Assembly (NCBI RefSeq): GCF_051535215.1
Contig: NZ_JBPPLY010000016.1
Location: 1-64,000, forward strand
Source of the DNA: Nitrobacter sp051535215
Lineage (GTDB): Bacteria > Pseudomonadota > Alphaproteobacteria > Rhizobiales > Xanthobacteraceae
Length of the DNA: 64,000 bases
Reading direction: 5' to 3'
Both the position numbers and the translations under genes were made by a program. Shown piece by piece: positions 62,653 through 64,000 of the stretch (within the stretch, counting starts at the first letter, position 1; each line of letters begins with the position of its first letter). The notes beneath the pieces are model-generated. The model worked only from the letters and a program-made list of their open reading frames with translations, was not told the origin of the DNA and made no database searches.

Positions 62653-64000
62653 ATGCATATCTACTTCCGGGGCAGCGGTTTGCAGCGTCTGCGGTTGGCG
62701 TCGGGGCTGGCGCTGATGGCGTTCGCGGCCACGCACTTCGCCAATCATGCGGTCGGCCTTGTCAGCCTCGAAGCCATGCATCGGGTGCAGGAACTGCGGA
62801 CCGCCGTTACCCGGTCATGGCCGGTGTCGATCATCCTGTTGCTCGCGCTGATCACCCACGTCGCCCTCGGCCTTTATAAATTGAGCCGGCGGGAAACCTG
62901 GCGGATGCCGGTCTGGGAGGCTCTGCAGATCGGCATCGGACTTTCGATTCCGTTCCTGCTGTTTCCGCATATCGTCAACACCCGCGTGGCGCATGCAGTG
63001 TTCGGTGCCAACGACATTTATCTCTACGAACTGGTCCGACTCTGGCCAGACAGCGCGATCCTGCAAAGCACTCTGCTGGTGCTGGTTTGGGTCCACGGCT
63101 GCATCGGCATCCACTACTGGTTGCGGCTGTCCGATTCCTACAGCCGGTTCGCTCCGTTCCTGCTGGTCATTGCCCTGTTGTTGCCTGTGCTGGCGCTGTC
63201 CGGATTCGCGGTCGCGGGAATGCGCGCGACCTATATCATGTCAGACCCGGGCGCGTTCGCCGCGCTGAAAGCGCGAACGAACTGGCCGAACGCCCATGAT
63301 GCGGCGACGATGGCGACGCTGCGCGACATTGTCCGATGGGGATTCGGGCTGCTTGCCGCGACCGCCATCGGCATTGCGTTCCTGCGCTACCGCCGCGAGA
63401 GCGCAAAGCGCGGACCGGTCCGGATCAGTTACCTCGATGGTCCGGCGGTCGATCTGACGCCCGGCATGACGCTGCTGGAGATCAGCCGGTCGGCCGGCAT
63501 CCCGCATGCATCTCTCTGCGGCGGCCGCGGCCGCTGCTCGACCTGCCGGGTCCGCATCGAAAAGGGACTGGAGTCGCTTCCAGCGCCTGATGCCGTCGAG
63601 GCCACGACCCTCAGCGCGATCGACGCACCGTCGAATGTGAGGCTGGCCTGCCAGATTCACCCCACCGCGCCTCTGACGATCGCCATCGTCAGCCGGCCCG
63701 GCGTCCACAGCCCGATCCACACCGAGTTCTCCGAGATCAAGGAAGTGGTTGCAGCCCACATCCGCGCCGATATCGGCGGCTCCGCGATCGAATTCGCCTC
63801 ATCCGATCCGGCGGAGGTGGAGGCCTGGCTTCTGCGTCAGTCGCAACATGCCGCGAAGGTCCGCGACGTGGAGCGTTGGGGCTATCGCCTACGGGGCGCC
63901 AGGATGGATTACGTCGGAGAGCGGGCCGTCGGCACATGCGTCTACGAACGGGATACCCGGCTCATTTCCGTCTTCATGTTTCCGGAAACGGACTCCGCGC
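62653..64000 (+). CDS. Membrane protein with [2Fe-2S] ferredoxin domain and anti-sigma-like tail (runs off window)
   Basis: An incomplete gene: 449 codons without a stop at the window edge. Residues 1-250 contain about six hydrophobic segments with several His (28, 32, 69, 106, 114, 148, 154), possibly a haem-binding cytochrome-b-like part. Residues ~255-345 are a plant-type ferredoxin domain with ligands C289, C295, C298 (CGGRGRCSTC) and C333. From ~360, EVVAAHIRAD, ASSDPAEVEAWL, VRDVERWGYRLRGARMDYVGERAV and LISVFMFPE resemble the C-terminal region of bacterial anti-sigma factors. The first two parts match, from memory, the N-terminus of Bradyrhizobium membrane adenylate cyclases, but no cyclase domain appears before the edge. 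The ATG at 62653 is clear, although the Shine-Dalgarno (GAGGG) is only five bases away. Confidence 0.75.
   Translation, partial: MHIYFRGSGLQRLRLASGLALMAFAATHFANHAVGLVSLEAMHRVQELRTAVTRSWPVSIILLLALITHVALGLYKLSRRETWRMPVWEALQIGIGLSIPFLLFPHIVNTRVAHAVFGANDIYLYELVRLWPDSAILQSTLLVLVWVHGCIGIHYWLRLSDSYSRFAPFLLVIALLLPVLALSGFAVAGMRATYIMSDPGAFAALKARTNWPNAHDAATMATLRDIVRWGFGLLAATAIGIAFLRYRRESAKRGPVRISYLDGPAVDLTPGMTLLEISRSAGIPHASLCGGRGRCSTCRVRIEKGLESLPAPDAVEATTLSAIDAPSNVRLACQIHPTAPLTIAIVSRPGVHSPIHTEFSEIKEVVAAHIRADIGGSAIEFASSDPAEVEAWLLRQSQHAAKVRDVERWGYRLRGARMDYVGERAVGTCVYERDTRLISVFMFPETDSA

Overview
This is a GC-rich chromosomal window that looks like an alphaproteobacterium of the order Hyphomicrobiales, most likely the Bradyrhizobium/Rhodopseudomonas/Nitrobacter group (Nitrobacteraceae). 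I infer this from the gene order mdh-sucC-sucD-sucA-sucB-lpdA, from hemC-hemD followed by a Mic60-like gene and hemY, from xerC divergent to priA, and from several families of intergenic palindromes. No database search was possible, so the genus is an inference. Most of the window is ordinary core genome. There are no rRNA genes, transposases, phage genes or CRISPR arrays. Two tRNA genes are present: Ala-CGC on the plus strand and Thr-CGT on the minus strand.

Layout. 1-6.3 kb: the tail of an unknown gene, about 0.8 kb with no convincing gene, a Na+/H+ antiporter, a small membrane protein, and the minus-strand run zur, DMT-family exporter, ispG, with two large bulged palindromes between the last two. 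6.5-9.8 kb: a compact marR-emrA-emrB-like efflux operon with candidate operators. 9.8-18 kb: mutS, a FAD amine oxidase, a Tat-exported isochorismatase-like protein, a GNAT acetyltransferase, ppa, folD, a DUF167 protein and a YggT protein. 18-24.7 kb is the most accessory-looking part: tRNA-Ala, short direct repeats, a large autotransporter with a 19-residue repeat, an SDR enzyme, a TerB-like protein, three small proteins and tRNA-Thr. 24.8-29.6 kb: a tetrapyrrole block (hemC, hemD, Mic60-like, hemY). 29.9-37.6 kb: tsaD, gpsA, an EVE protein, a DUF2059 protein, acs, an S24/LexA-like repressor, a DUF952 protein and pyrD. 37.7-41.8 kb: a DUF6460-like membrane protein, the exonuclease-ligase pair of the ligase-associated DNA repair module, and a BI-1 family protein with a clear terminator. 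42.1-46.2 kb: a YbbP/YbbA-like ABC transporter divergent from a TesA-like esterase, the same arrangement as in Escherichia coli. 46.3-58.3 kb: thpR, zapE, and the TCA cluster mdh-sucCDAB-(unknown gene)-lpdA. 58.3-62.5 kb: a DUF4337 protein, xerC and priA. From 62.65 kb to the edge runs an unfinished membrane protein with a [2Fe-2S] ferredoxin domain.

How the genes work together. sucA, sucB and lpdA encode the three components of 2-oxoglutarate dehydrogenase; sucCD and mdh carry the flux onward. hemC and hemD act in sequence on the route to uroporphyrinogen III. The marR-emrA-emrB block is a self-contained regulated efflux pump, and the exonuclease-ligase pair is translationally coupled.

The most unusual item is the gene at the right edge. 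Its multi-pass N-terminus and ferredoxin domain look like the front half of the membrane adenylate cyclases I know from Bradyrhizobium, but the ferredoxin is followed by a segment resembling the C-terminal domain of anti-sigma factors. Other notable items are the autotransporter with its repeated passenger and duplicated upstream 14-mer, the isochorismatase-like protein that seems to lack two of its three catalytic residues, the 40-residue tandem duplication in the Mic60-like protein, the unknown gene inside the suc-lpd cluster, and the dispersed palindromic repeats.
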